A stretch of 64,000 bases of DNA from Massilia psychrophila (GTDB lineage Bacteria; Pseudomonadota; Gammaproteobacteria; Burkholderiales; Burkholderiaceae_D), in the NCBI RefSeq assembly GCF_002760665.1, contig NZ_PDOB01000007.1, positions 62,001 to 126,000 on the forward strand. Direction: 5' to 3'. Position 1 is the stretch's first letter, and every line of letters begins with the position of its first letter. The notes beneath the pieces were generated by a model. The model searched no databases. It saw only the letters and a list, made by a program, of their open reading frames with translations, and had not been told where the DNA came from. Below, one piece after another: positions 9,148 to 19,329 of this stretch. Both the position numbers and the translations under genes were made by a program.

Positions 9148-11537
9148 TTGAAGCATCAGCCGGCACGTCAGCCAAAAAGCCTTCGCAGCACCAACGCCAC
9201 AGCGTCAAATTCGATGCGCAAGACCAGCCTGGCGATGGGTATTTCGGGCGCGATGCTGATGCCGTGGGTGGCAATCGCCCAAAGCGCGCCAAGCGGGCCG
9301 GCCGCACCAGGGCGCCGCCTCAATCCCAGGTCCAGTCGATGGGTCAAGTGCTCATCTACGGTAAAGCGCTCGATCCGAACCCGAACGCCGAAGTGGGCGC
9401 ACCGTACAAGGCAAAGACCTCGGGCGACGCGCGCCATACGCGCCCGCTGGCCGAAACGCCACAGACCATCGCCGTCATCACCAAGGCGGCGATCGACGAC
9501 TCCGGCCTGACGGACCTGAAACAGATCCTCGGCGCACAGCCCGGGATCACGCTTGGCACGGGCGAAAACGGTAACGCCTTCGGCGACCGCTACATCATCC
9601 GTGGCCAGGAAGCGCGCAGCGACGTGTTCGTCGACGGCCTGCGCGATCCGGGCATGACGACGCGCGAGAGCTTCGCCATCGAGCAGCTTGAAATTTCGAA
9701 AGGCCCCAATTCTAGCTTCGCCGGACGCGGCACCGCCGGCGGCGCGATCAACGCGATCACCAAGCAGGCCACGCTCGACAAGGATTTCTCGCGGGCTTCA
9801 GTCGGCTTTGGCACCGACCAGCACAAGCGCTTCTCGGCCGACGTCAACAAGGGCTTCGGCGACCATTTCGCGGTGCGCGCCAACCTGCTGCACAGCATTG
9901 AGAACGTACCGGAGCGCGCGCCGGCCGATCGCAGCCGCAAGGGCATTGCGATGTCGGGCCTGTGGGAAGCGGACCGCGACCTGTCCGTCACGCTCGACTA
10001 TTACGGTCTGCGTACCAAGGACAATTCGCCAGACCTGGGCTACTACCTGGTCGGCGTCGCGCCAAACCGGGTGCCGGCCAAAAATGTGCCGGTCTACGCC
10101 CAGGCCGGCGACTTCCTCGCCTCCGGCGTCGACACCCTGACCGCGCGCGTCAACTGGAACATCGCGCCGGCCCTGACCTTGACCAGCCTGACCCGCTACG
10201 GCAAGTCCGCCAATGCGTACGTCACCACCGGCGCCAACAGCGCGACCCGCGTCAACAACGTGACCGGCCTGGCCTACACCAACGTCGCGCTCGATGGCGG
10301 CCACACCGGCTGGCAGGACGTCGACTATTTCGCCCACCAGAGCAACCTGCGCTGGGACAAGCAGCTGATGGGCGTAAAGCACGAATTCATTTTCGGCGCG
10401 AAGTATGCCCACCATCAGGTCGTTTCCGGTAACTACGCAATCACCAACAGCGGCGCCTTCAACTGCAAGAGCACGACCGGCGTCGGCGCCAACAACGGCT
10501 TCTGCTTTGCCGACGGCAATGGCACGCCGGTGGCCAATTTGCGGACGCTGGCCGGGCGCAGCACCACGCGGCTAGGCTGGAACCAGGACTGGCAGGTCAA
10601 GACGCTTGCGCTTACCGCCATGGATACGGTCGACCTGACCGAGCGCCTGACAGCGTTCGCCGGCCTGCGCGCCGATCATTTCGACCTGTCGCTGGTACGC
10701 CGCAACAACCTCACCGCCGCCATCGCCGGCGATTACGGTTACAAGGACACGCTGGTGAACGGCCACTTCGGCCTGTCCTACAAGGTGCTGCCCAAGCTGA
10801 TCGTGTACGGCAGCGCGGCCAGCGCCCAGGACATCAATGGCGGCGAAGCTGACTCCGGCACCAACAGCGGCTACGGCGGCGCGGTGTTGTACGGCAACTC
10901 GATCGCCGGCGCCAAGCCTGAAACCTCGATCAACCTCGAACTGGGCGCCAAGTGGAACCTGTTCGACGACAAGCTGCTGGCGACCGCGGCGGTTTTCCAG
11001 ACCAGGAAATCGGACGTCATGGAAGGCGCCAACTACAACACGGTAGGCACTTTCAATACCGGCAAGAACCGCGTACGCGGCGTCGAATTCGGCGTCAGCG
11101 GCGACGTCACCGAGAAGCTGTCGGCGCAGGCCGGCGCGGCGTTCCTCAACTCGCAGGTACTCGATTCGTTCACTCCTGCCAATATCGGCCGGCCAGTGGC
11201 CAACTTCGCCGAAAGGTCGCTCTCGGCCCAGCTCAAGTACCAGCTGACGAATACGTTTTCGTTCGGCGCTGCGGCGCGCCACGAAAGCGACCGCTGCGGC
11301 GGCCAGGCCGACACCGCCGCCGTCTACACGCTGACCGGCGACTGCGCACAACCGATGCCGTCCTTTTCGGTGTTCGACGTGTTTGCCGCCTACCGGTTTT
11401 CCAGGAAGCTCGATCTGCGCCTGAACGTGCTCAACGTCGGCAACAAGGACTTCTTTACGGCGGTCTACCGCTCCGGCGCCTTCCTGTACAAGGGCGACGC
11501 GCGCGCGGTGCGGCTTACGTTCAACTACGAAATTTGA
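9148..11537 (+). CDS. TonB-dependent siderophore receptor (Fiu/FcuA type) with apparent frameshift after the signal peptide
   Basis: The best start is TTG 9148, preceded by AGGGAG at a 7-base spacing. That frame encodes a twin-basic/hydrophobic export signal (MRKTSLAMGISGAMLMP then AIAQSAPSG). The mature receptor continues in a different frame from about 9310-9330 (PPQSQVQSMGQVLIYGK), so one base appears to have been lost near the GC run at 9300-9325. Downstream, the plug (ETPQTIAVI, QPGITLGTGENGNAFGDRYIIRG, FVDGLRDPG) and barrel are intact and end NYEI. As written the receptor would lack a signal unless the shift is a sequencing error or is bypassed. A hydroxylase of the PiuC type follows two genes on, as in fiu-ybiX loci. 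The likely ligand is a catecholate-type siderophore (inference). Confidence 0.85.
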
Positions 11538-11566
11538 CGACCTCAACGGCAAAACATTTCCCCGCC

Positions 11567-12712
11567 ATGAACCCCGCCACCGCCAGCTTTCAAGCGCCCC
11601 TCGGCCAGATACCGCCGCAGATAGGCTGCGCCCGGGATTACGAGGTGCTGGCGCGCCGCTTCATGGCGCCACCCAGTTACGAATACGTCGCCGGTGGCAG
11701 CGGCACGGACCTCACCGTGGCCGCCAACCTGTCCGCTTTCACGCGATGGGCTCTATACCCGCGCCTGCTGCGCGACGTCGGCGCCGGCCATACGGCGGTC
11801 ACCATCAACGGCGAACGCTTTGCCCATCCAATTTTTTTGGCGCCGGTCGCCTTCCAGAAGCTGGCCCATGCGGGCGGCGAGATCGACACAGCGCGCGCCG
11901 CCCACGCCACCGATACCTGCCTGGTCGCCAGCACGCTGTCGTCGTGCCCGCTGGAAGACGTAGCGCGCGTGGCCGGGCCGCATCGCTGGTTCCAACTGTA
12001 TTTTCAGGCGCGCCGCGAAGACACGCTCGACCTGCTCGAACGCGCCGCGCAAGAGGGCTACGGCGCCATCGTGGTGACGCTCGACGCGACCATCCAGGCC
12101 GCCAGCCTGCGCGCGCTGCGGGCCGGTTTTCGCATGCCGGCCGATTGCGCCGCGGCCAACCTGCGCGGCCATCCGCCCGCCCCCACAGTGGAACTGAAAG
12201 CCGGTGACAGCCGTATCTTCCAGGGTGTAATGGCGTCTGGCCAGGCGCCGACCTGGCGCGACCTCGCGTGGCTCCTGGGCGAGACAACGCTGCCGGTATG
12301 GGTCAAGGGCGTGCTGCATCCGCATGATGCCTGCGCATTGGCGGCGGCGGGAGTGGCCGGCCTGGTGGTGTCGAACCATGGTGGGCGCGGCCTCGACGGC
12401 GCGATCGCCAGCCTGGACGCACTGCCGGCGATCCGCGCCGCCCTCGAGCCGGGCTTCCCCTTGCTGCTCGACGGCGGCATCCGGTCCGGCGCGGATGTCT
12501 TTAAGGCGCTGGCGCTGGGCGCCGATGCGGTCATGATCGGGCGCCTGCAAATGTATGCGCTCAGCGTGGCCGGCGCGCTCGGCGTCGCCCACATGCTGAC
12601 GTTGCTGCGCGAAGAACTGGAAGTGTGCATGGCACTGACCGGCTGCGCCACCGTAGCCGACGTCAGGCCCGACGCGCTGGCGCGTATTGTTTCAATCGCA
12701 GCAGAAAAATAA
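11567..12712 (+). CDS. FMN-dependent alpha-hydroxy-acid oxidase/dehydrogenase (LldD/lactate oxidase family)
   Basis: The 381-residue protein has the family TIM-barrel signatures: [10 protein letters not shown] near the N-terminus, the FMN-contacting lysine in VWVKGVLHP, the catalytic-histidine motif [10 protein letters not shown] (normally SNHGGRQLD), and [23 protein letters not shown] split over the C-terminal FMN-binding loop. It should oxidise a small 2-hydroxy acid to a 2-oxo acid. It begins 29 bases after the receptor stop and is followed by the PiuC-type gene after 17 bases, so the three look cotranscribed under the Fur-like site. A 2-oxo acid product could feed the 2-oxoglutarate-type hydroxylase next door, but that link is speculation. 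Confidence 0.9.
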   Translation: MNPATASFQAPLGQIPPQIGCARDYEVLARRFMAPPSYEYVAGGSGTDLTVAANLSAFTRWALYPRLLRDVGAGHTAVTINGERFAHPIFLAPVAFQKLAHAGGEIDTARAAHATDTCLVASTLSSCPLEDVARVAGPHRWFQLYFQARREDTLDLLERAAQEGYGAIVVTLDATIQAASLRALRAGFRMPADCAAANLRGHPPAPTVELKAGDSRIFQGVMASGQAPTWRDLAWLLGETTLPVWVKGVLHPHDACALAAAGVAGLVVSNHGGRGLDGAIASLDALPAIRAALEPGFPLLLDGGIRSGADVFKALALGADAVMIGRLQMYALSVAGALGVAHMLTLLREELEVCMALTGCATVADVRPDALARIVSIAAEK

Positions 12713-12729
12713 GCAAGGACAATGACCCC

Positions 12730-13413
12730 ATGCTGATCATCATCGACAAGGTATTGAGCGGCGACGAAGTGCGCCAGTTTCGCGCCCGCCTGGACGGCGC
12801 TGCATGGGACAAGGGCGTTGCCAGCGCCGGCTCGCTGGCACGCACCGTCAAGCACAACGAGCAGCTTGACGACAGCCATGAAATTGCCGTCAGCCTGGGC
12901 CAGCACCTGCTGCGCCGGCTCGGCAACTATCCGCTGTTCGTTTCGGCCGCCTTGCCACGTAAAATCTATCCGCCCAAATTCAACCGCTACGCCGCCGGCG
13001 CAGAGTACGGCACCCATGTCGACAGCGCCGTGATGCACGTTCCCGGCACCGGCGCCAGCCTGCGCACCGACCTGGCCGCCACCGTGTTTTTGGCCGGGCC
13101 GGACGAATACGAGGGCGGCGAACTTGAAATCGACGGCCAGTTCGGCGTGCAGACGGTCAAGCTGGCTGCCGGCGCCATGGTGCTGTACCCGGCGTCGAGC
13201 CTGCACCGGGTGACGCCGGTGACGCGCGGCGCCAGGGTCGCATCGTTCTTCTGGATCGAAAGCCTGGTCGGCGACGAGGCTGCGCGCAGCTTGCTGTTCG
13301 ACCTCGACCAGACTATCCAGTCGCTGACCCCGGCGCTGGCGGCGGACCGCGAAAACTTGCTCAGACTGACCGGCATTTACCATAACCTGTTGCGCCGTTG
13401 GGCGATCACCTGA
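12730..13413 (+). CDS. piuC: Fe(II)/2-oxoglutarate-dependent PKHD-type hydroxylase (PiuC/YbiX family)
   Basis: This 227-residue protein has the 2OG-oxygenase facial triad: THVDSAVM supplies His and Asp, LHRVTPV the second His, and the following GARVASFFW the 2OG-binding Arg. The start [10 protein letters not shown] is typical of YbiX/PiuC, and AAGG(A)AGA (AAGGA at 12715) precedes the ATG. The family is genetically linked to TonB siderophore receptors of the Fiu/PiuA type and is iron-repressed in several Gram-negatives. Here it is third in such a cluster. Its natural substrate is not known with certainty even in model species. Confidence 0.94.
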   Translation: MLIIIDKVLSGDEVRQFRARLDGAAWDKGVASAGSLARTVKHNEQLDDSHEIAVSLGQHLLRRLGNYPLFVSAALPRKIYPPKFNRYAAGAEYGTHVDSAVMHVPGTGASLRTDLAATVFLAGPDEYEGGELEIDGQFGVQTVKLAAGAMVLYPASSLHRVTPVTRGARVASFFWIESLVGDEAARSLLFDLDQTIQSLTPALAADRENLLRLTGIYHNLLRRWAIT

Positions 13414-13569
13414 GTTTCAACCGGCGTACGCTGTAAAGCTGGCCCGGGTGCTGCTGATATTGATCGCGCTGCACGTCGACGATGAGCGTTCAATGACGTC
13501 GCAAGCGTTTGCGGCGGGCCACAGCGTATCATGGGGGCGCTCAACGAATCGCACATCGGGAAATTCACC

Positions 13570-15033
13570 ATGACCACACTTGAAGTCGACGTCGACGTCG
13601 ACGTCGCCGTCATCGGCGCTGGCACCGCCGGCCTGGCCGCCTACCGCGCCGCCGTGGCGCAAGGCAAGCGCGCGCTGCTGATCGAAGGCGGGCCGTACGG
13701 CACCACCTGCGCCCGCGTTGGCTGCATGCCGAGCAAATTGCTGATCGCCGCTGCCGAGGCCGCCCACATGCTGCAGGCGGCGCCTGGCTTCGGCGTGCAT
13801 CCGGGCGTCATCCGCATCGACGGCCGCGCGGTGATGGCGCGGGTGCAGCGCGAGCGCGACCGTTTCGTCGGCTTCGTGCTCGACAGCGTCAACGGCATCC
13901 CCGAGCGCGACAAGCTGCGCGGCCATGCCCGTTTTACGGGCCCGCAGACGCTGGTAGTAGAGGGTGAGCACGACACGCACACCACCGTCAACGCCTCGCG
14001 CATCGTGATCGCCACCGGTTCGACCCCGATCAAAGTGCCGATGCTGGTCAACGGCGGGCCGGGCGTCATCACCAGCGGCGACGTCTTCGAACTGACTGAT
14101 TTGCCCGGCTCGATGGCGGTGATCGGCACCGGCGTGATCGGCCTCGAACTGGGCCAGGCCATGGCCCGGCTCGGGGTGCGCGTCAGTATCTTCGCCCGCG
14201 GCGGCACTGTCGCCCAGATCAGCGATCCGGAAGTGCTGCACGTGGCCAGCAAAGCCCTGGGGGCCGACCTCGACATCCGTTTCCAGAACCTGATCGTCGA
14301 TGCCGTGCCGGACGGCGCCGGCGTGAGGCTGACCACCCGCGACGCCGCCGGCTTTGAGCAAATCGAACGCTTCGACTACGTGCTGCAGGCGGCCGGCCGC
14401 GTGGCAAACGTGGGCGGCATCGGCATCGAGCACACCGGCCTGGTGCTGGACGGTGCCGGCATCCCGCTGTTCGACCGCACGACGATGCAGTGCGGCGCCA
14501 GCCACATCTTCATTGCCGGCGACGCCGACAACGAGCGCACGGTACTGCCGGAGGCGGCCGACGAGGGCCGGATCGCCGGCGACAACGCCGGCCGCTATCC
14601 CGACGTGCGCCCGGGCCTGCGCCGCACGCCGCTGATAATTGCTTTTACCGAGCCGCAAATCGCCACCCTCGGCGCCAGCTACCGGCAACTGTGCGCCGAG
14701 GGCAGGCCCAAGTTTGCGGTCGGCACGGTGTCGTTCGAAAACCAGGGCCGCAGCCGGGTGATGCTGCAAAACCAAGGCATGCTGCGGGTCTATGCCGAGT
14801 ACGGCAGCGGCCGCTTTTTGGGCGCCGAAATGATCGGCCCGCGCGCCGAACACATAGGCCACCTGCTGGCGTGGGCCTGCCAGGCGCGGATGACGGTCGA
14901 CCAGATGCTCGACATGCCGTTTTATCACCCCGTGGTGGAGGAGGGCGCGCGCACGGCGCTGCGCGCGCTGCACGCCGAACTGACCAGGGACGCCGCCGGT
15001 TTCGTGCCGGCCGGCGACGAGCCGGGCGAGTAG
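13570..15033 (+). CDS. Dihydrolipoyl dehydrogenase-like pyridine nucleotide-disulfide oxidoreductase
   Basis: The 487-residue flavoprotein has the FAD motif GAGTAG near the N-terminus, the redox-active disulfide CARVGC in GTTCARVGCMPSKLL, and an NAD-binding GTGVIGLELG. The C-terminal dimerisation domain carries the catalytic HPVVEEG His-Glu pair. These are lipoamide dehydrogenase/mercuric reductase family features. No pyruvate or 2-oxoglutarate dehydrogenase genes are adjacent, so it may be a stand-alone paralogue with another disulfide or soluble substrate. The start is ATG 13570; an in-frame ATG at 13531 would add unrelated residues. The N-terminus contains a short GTCGAC-type hexanucleotide repeat encoding VDVDVDV. 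Confidence 0.93.
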   Translation: MTTLEVDVDVDVAVIGAGTAGLAAYRAAVAQGKRALLIEGGPYGTTCARVGCMPSKLLIAAAEAAHMLQAAPGFGVHPGVIRIDGRAVMARVQRERDRFVGFVLDSVNGIPERDKLRGHARFTGPQTLVVEGEHDTHTTVNASRIVIATGSTPIKVPMLVNGGPGVITSGDVFELTDLPGSMAVIGTGVIGLELGQAMARLGVRVSIFARGGTVAQISDPEVLHVASKALGADLDIRFQNLIVDAVPDGAGVRLTTRDAAGFEQIERFDYVLQAAGRVANVGGIGIEHTGLVLDGAGIPLFDRTTMQCGASHIFIAGDADNERTVLPEAADEGRIAGDNAGRYPDVRPGLRRTPLIIAFTEPQIATLGASYRQLCAEGRPKFAVGTVSFENQGRSRVMLQNQGMLRVYAEYGSGRFLGAEMIGPRAEHIGHLLAWACQARMTVDQMLDMPFYHPVVEEGARTALRALHAELTRDAAGFVPAGDEPGE

Positions 15034-15053
15034 TCGTTAATTAATTCAGCTAT

Positions 15054-15539
15054 TTAATTCAGGTAGCCGGCATCGAGCCGGCCCTCGGCCGCCAATTCGC
15101 GCAAGATGCGGATGGTGTCGATGTCCGCCTCCTGGTAGGCCGACTTCTTGAACTCGTCGTACATGGCGTTGGCCGCATCGGTGGCGGCGTCGTGGCCGTC
15201 GTCGTAGCGAAAGCGCACGAACAGCAGGTGTTCATCGGGCGCCTCGATCGTCACCGACAGGCTCGAGGCGCTGATGTCGCCTTGCTGGTGGACGTCGTAG
15301 CGCACTTCGCGCAGCGGCGTCAGGATCACGCGGTCGTCGATGCGCAGCTCGCCGAAGCGGCGGTTGCGGCGAAAGCCTTCGCTGTTGCGTTCGGTGATGG
15401 TGCATTCGTCAAGGTGGGGCACGAACAGCTTGGGCGACTGTGCGTGCAGTACCAGCCCGTGCCACAGCTGCTCGCGGCTCAACGGGTCGATGAGCGGGTT
15501 GAGCGGGTCGTTAATTTCAATCAGGTGTTCAAATTTCAT
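15054..15539 (-). CDS. DUF1857/AtaL-like SRPBCC-fold protein
   Basis: A 161-residue protein starting MKFEHLIEINDP with the pattern of the AtaL-like (DUF1857) group: NDPLNPLIDPLSREQLWHGL near the N-terminus, then alternating beta strands and a C-terminal helix. The fold suggests binding of a hydrophobic ligand, but no function is established. The minus-strand frame continues open upstream of this ATG for over 450 bases; that extension is not credible because it lies across the next promoter region. Convergent with the oxidoreductase gene; no operon partner. Confidence 0.85.
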   Translation of the reverse strand: MKFEHLIEINDPLNPLIDPLSREQLWHGLVLHAQSPKLFVPHLDECTITERNSEGFRRNRRFGELRIDDRVILTPLREVRYDVHQQGDISASSLSVTIEAPDEHLLFVRFRYDDGHDAATDAANAMYDEFKKSAYQEADIDTIRILRELAAEGRLDAGYLN

Positions 15540-15842
15540 GGTGCAAGGTCTCAAGATTGGGTGCCAAGGCAGGGTGCAAAGGCGCGCGCGGTGCCTGACA
15601 GCCGAATGGTAACCCATGCCGGTTTCGCCAGCCGCCACTGAAACGACGCCGTCGCAGAACCGCGAGGGCAGGAAAGACCGTCTCGATGCGCAGATCCGCC
15701 TGTTTGACAGCCTGTGCGCCACGGCCGCCGCGGCCGCGCGGCAATAATATCTTGTAGAACTTACAAAATGGTAACAAGTTCCTGATTGCAACCTACGGCC
15801 TGATGTCCGACACTTGCAACATCGACATTCTTGGTAATCATC
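15540..15842. other. Gene-free divergent intergenic region
   Basis: About 300 bases between the divergent starts of the DUF1857 gene and the transglutaminase-like gene. AT content rises near 15740-15790, where an interrupted inverted repeat CTTGT/ACAAG-like (15749-15782) suggests a regulator or promoter site. I see no gene, terminator or recognised operator here. Confidence 0.4.
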
Positions 15843-16712
15843 ATGCAAACTCAGCGCGTTACCTCTCAGCTCCCGGGCATCGTAACGGCGAGGAATTGGC
15901 TGCTCGAACACGTGCCCCTGACCGACTCGATGGCTGGTTATGAGCTGTTCCTCAAGCTTGCCAACGACTGTCGCGAGGGCCGGGAAATTCCCCTCGGCGC
16001 GCTGCTGGCCGGCATGCCCCATCCGGAACCGGTATTGCTGGATGAGGTCGGCAAAATGGAAGCGGCCGGCTTGCTGACCCGTCCGGCCACCAGGGCGGGG
16101 ACCATCGCCTATGTACCGACTCCACAGTTCCTTGCGCTGCTACGGCAATTCAGCGCCCAGTTCGGCAGCCAGTCCATCTTGCGCGATCAGCAGTTGCTGG
16201 TAGTCGCCCAGGACGGCCCCATGCACGACTTCGCCGTCACCCTGTACGATAATTTCTACGACCTCGGCTGGCTCTACTTGCACAACTTCGGCACCGCCTG
16301 TTTCCTGCTATCCTCGCTCGTCGCGCGCGTCGCCACTGCGCACGGCTACCGTGCCCGCATCGAGTCGTGCGACGTCGAGATCGCGAAAGGACAGGGGCGT
16401 TATCTGCTGGGTGCGCAAGGCCATGCAAAAGCCGGCCAGATCGACGGCCACACGGTATGCATCCTGGAGGAGTGCATGCTGGTCGACTTTGGCCTGGGCA
16501 ACGTGCGGCGCAACTACCGATGCGATTTTCCCTGGGCGCTGGCCTGCGGCTACCAGCCGGAGGCGGCCATGCTGGGCGGAATCGCGCTGGCCAGCGGCGA
16601 GACTGTCATCTGGAAAAACGATTGGCAGTCGCCTGGCGCCGAGGCCAAACTGGTGCGCGACGCGCCCCACCTCGATACGCTGTACCAGCAGTACCACGCC
16701 AGGTTTGGCTAA
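15843..16712 (+). CDS. Hypothetical protein with transglutaminase-like Cys-His-Asp pattern
   Basis: A 289-residue soluble protein I cannot assign to a named family. Residues about 1-110 look helical (possible winged helix, LLDEVGKMEAAGLLTRPAT). The C-terminal half carries a pattern like a transglutaminase/papain core: a cysteine at the start of a helix (GTACFLLSSLVARVATAHGY), a histidine in QIDGHTVCI, and an aspartate in MLVDFGLGN, in the right order and with plausible spacing. If correct it would be a thiol peptidase or amidase-like enzyme. Start is ATG 15843; a TTG 12 bases upstream is possible. The next gene, rep, starts 131 bases downstream. Confidence 0.8.
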   Translation: MQTQRVTSQLPGIVTARNWLLEHVPLTDSMAGYELFLKLANDCREGREIPLGALLAGMPHPEPVLLDEVGKMEAAGLLTRPATRAGTIAYVPTPQFLALLRQFSAQFGSQSILRDQQLLVVAQDGPMHDFAVTLYDNFYDLGWLYLHNFGTACFLLSSLVARVATAHGYRARIESCDVEIAKGQGRYLLGAQGHAKAGQIDGHTVCILEECMLVDFGLGNVRRNYRCDFPWALACGYQPEAAMLGGIALASGETVIWKNDWQSPGAEAKLVRDAPHLDTLYQQYHARFG

Positions 16713-16843
16713 ATACCCACCCGGGATACATTGTGGTTATGGCGAAATCGCCAGCAGGGCAGGGGCATAAGGGGTGGCGCCGTCGTACCGGCGACGCCCG
16801 AAGAGTTACAATGGTGGGCTGTTTTCCCGAAAGAATTTTCCTG

Positions 16844-18910
16844 ATGTCCACCGCCCCCAAGTTCGGCCTCAACGTCCCCCAGAGCGAAGCGGTGATCTAC
16901 CTCGACGGCCCGTGCCTGGTGCTGGCCGGCGCCGGATCCGGCAAGACGCGCGTGATCACCCAGAAGATCGCCCACCTGATCGAGGACCGCGGCTACGATC
17001 CGCGCACCATCGCCGCGCTGACTTTTACCAACAAGGCCGCGCTGGAGATGCAGGAGCGCATCGCCAAGCTGCTCAAGCAGCCGAAACAGGCCAAGCAGCT
17101 GACGGTGTCGACGTTTCACTCGCTGGGCGTGCGGATTTTGCGCCAGGAAGCGAACGGCGTCGGGCTGAAAGACAAGTTTTCGATCATGGACAGCGACGAC
17201 TGCTTCGGCCTGGTGCAAGACCTGGCGATCACCACCGACAAGCAGCTGATCCGCCGCATCCAGAACGCGATCTCGCTGTGGAAGAACGGGCTGATCGACC
17301 CGGAAGACGCGATCCGCAACGCCGTCGATGAGGACGAGGCGCAGGCGGCGCGGGTGTTTCGCAGCTACGTGGCGACCTTGTCGGCCTACCAGGCGGTCGA
17401 CTTCGACGACCTGATCCGCCTGCCGGTCGAGCTGTTTCGCAACAGCGAGGCGATCCGCGACAAGTGGCAGCGCCGCCTGCGCTACCTGCTGATGGACGAG
17501 TATCAGGACACCAATACCTGCCAGTACGAGCTGGTCAAGCTGCTCGTCACCGGCATCAACAAGAAGCCGATGTTTACGGCGGTGGGCGACGACGACCAGG
17601 CGATCTACGCCTGGCGCGGCGCCTCGGTCGAAAATTTGCTGACCCTGCAGACCGATTTCCCCGACCTGCGGGTCATCAAACTGGAACAGAATTACCGCTC
17701 GACGACGCGCATTTTGCAGTCGGCCAACGCGGTCATTTCGAACAATCCGAAGATGTTCGAAAAATCGCTGTGGTCCGAACATGGCCTGGGCGAGCCGATC
17801 CGCGTGCTCGGCATGCAAAACGACGACCAGGAAGCCGAGCAGGTGGCGATCATGATCTCGGCCGACCGTTTTCAGCGCAAGAACAAGTGGTCCGATTACG
17901 CCATTTTGTACCGCGGCAACCACCAGGCCCGCGTCATCGAGCAGTCGCTGCGCAAGGAGCGCATTCCGTACACGATTTCCGGCGGCCAGAGTTTTTTCGA
18001 CAAGGCCGAAATAAAAGACATCATCAGCTACCTGCGCCTGGTCGCCAACGAGAACGACGACCCGGCGTTCATTCGCGCCGTCACCACGCCCAAGCGCGGC
18101 GTCGGCATGGCGACGCTGGAAGTGCTGGGCGCGCTGTCGAAGCAGTGGAATTGTTCGCTGTTCGCGGCGGTGTTCAAGGGCGGCCTGGAGGCCAAGCTGG
18201 CCGACCGCCAGTTGCTGCCGTTGCGTGAATTCTGCAATTTCATCAACAACCTCGAGTCGCGCGCCAGCCGTCCCGGCCCGGCCGGCAGCGGCGAGAACGC
18301 CGCCGCCGTGCTCGACGACATGATGAAGGAAATCTGTTACGAATCGTATTTGTACGACAGCTTCGACGACCGCGCCGCGCAAGGTAAATGGAGCAACGTG
18401 CTCGAGTTCACCAACTGGCTCAAGGAGCGCGGCTGCGGCGGCAAGGACAAGTCGGGAGAAGAAAAAAACCTGCTCGAACTGACGCAGATGGTTGCCTTGA
18501 TGACGATGTTGGAAGGCAAGGACGAGGAACCCGACGCGGTGCGCATGTCGACCTTGCACGCTTCGAAGGGACTGGAGTTTCCGCACGTGTTTCTGGTCGG
18601 CGTCGAAGAAGGGATTTTGCCGCACAAGGGCGACCCGGATGCGTCGGTCGAAACCATCGGCGCGCGCGTGCAGGAAGAGCGGCGCCTGATGTACGTCGGC
18701 ATTACGCGGGCCCAGCGCACCTTGCACATCACCTGGTGCAAGCAGCGCAAGCGCGCGGGCGAACAGATCCATTGCGACCCGTCGCGCTTTATCAAGGAAA
18801 TGGCGCTCGACGTCGGCGATGCGGTGCCGACCGAAGCAGAAAAGATCTCGCCGAAGGACCGGCTGGCCAGCTTGAAGGCGTTGCTGGCGACGCCCAAGCC
18901 GGCAGCGTGA
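16844..18910 (+). CDS. rep: ATP-dependent DNA helicase Rep (UvrD/PcrA superfamily 1)
   Basis: The 688-residue SF1A helicase unwinds 3'-5' and helps forks past bound proteins. Motifs are in order: Q-motif NVPQSEAV, Walker A AGAGSGKTR, Ia LTFTNKAA, II MDEYQDTN, III GDDDQAIYAWRGA, IV QNYRSTTRIL, V STLHASKGLEFPHVFLVG and VI YVGITRAQRTL. Start ATG 16844 (MSTAPKFGL) matches the usual Rep N-terminus; the open frame runs further upstream but overlaps the previous gene. Length is normal. Confidence 0.96.
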   Translation: MSTAPKFGLNVPQSEAVIYLDGPCLVLAGAGSGKTRVITQKIAHLIEDRGYDPRTIAALTFTNKAALEMQERIAKLLKQPKQAKQLTVSTFHSLGVRILRQEANGVGLKDKFSIMDSDDCFGLVQDLAITTDKQLIRRIQNAISLWKNGLIDPEDAIRNAVDEDEAQAARVFRSYVATLSAYQAVDFDDLIRLPVELFRNSEAIRDKWQRRLRYLLMDEYQDTNTCQYELVKLLVTGINKKPMFTAVGDDDQAIYAWRGASVENLLTLQTDFPDLRVIKLEQNYRSTTRILQSANAVISNNPKMFEKSLWSEHGLGEPIRVLGMQNDDQEAEQVAIMISADRFQRKNKWSDYAILYRGNHQARVIEQSLRKERIPYTISGGQSFFDKAEIKDIISYLRLVANENDDPAFIRAVTTPKRGVGMATLEVLGALSKQWNCSLFAAVFKGGLEAKLADRQLLPLREFCNFINNLESRASRPGPAGSGENAAAVLDDMMKEICYESYLYDSFDDRAAQGKWSNVLEFTNWLKERGCGGKDKSGEEKNLLELTQMVALMTMLEGKDEEPDAVRMSTLHASKGLEFPHVFLVGVEEGILPHKGDPDASVETIGARVQEERRLMYVGITRAQRTLHITWCKQRKRAGEQIHCDPSRFIKEMALDVGDAVPTEAEKISPKDRLASLKALLATPKPAA

Positions 18911-18937
18911 CGGTTATGGCGGGTTAGAAATAAATTT

Positions 18938-19213
18938 TCAGCGGCGAATGCCGTAGGCGTCATGGTGACCACGCCGCAGGTGCGGCTCGAACAACACGCG
19001 CAAGGCGATCGAGCGTGCGATGGCGTTGTTGTCGAGGTATTCGGCAGCTGCAGGCGTGCCCAGCATCGCCTGCAGGATGATGCCGACCTCGATTTTTTGG
19101 GCCGTCAGCGTGTCCGGCCGGCCGGTTGCCCGCAAGGTGGGCGGCGCGGGCGTGTTTTCGCCATGGGCTTCAGTGGCCGGCGGGTCGATCGAATTGGTAG
19201 AAAAAGTTTCCAT
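18938..19213 (-). CDS. Small conserved-looking hypothetical protein
   Basis: About 91 residues, starting METFSTNS; an upstream in-frame ATG at 19228 would add five residues. The N-terminus is low-complexity and proline/threonine-rich. The C-terminus (residues about 45-91) looks folded, with a helical segment GIILQAMLGTPAAAEYLDNN and basic residues at the end. No family recognised. It is convergent with rep and diverges from slyX. Confidence 0.6.
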   Translation of the reverse strand: METFSTNSIDPPATEAHGENTPAPPTLRATGRPDTLTAQKIEVGIILQAMLGTPAAAEYLDNNAIARSIALRVLFEPHLRRGHHDAYGIRR

Positions 19214-19329
19214 GCGTACATGTTGCACGGGAAATCTTACATGGTCGTTACGTTAGCGCTCATTTTCGTGCAACAATTTTAAGCGCGCCGGCGGGTGGCA
19301 TAATGGCGGTTTTGCATCAGGGGCATGCC

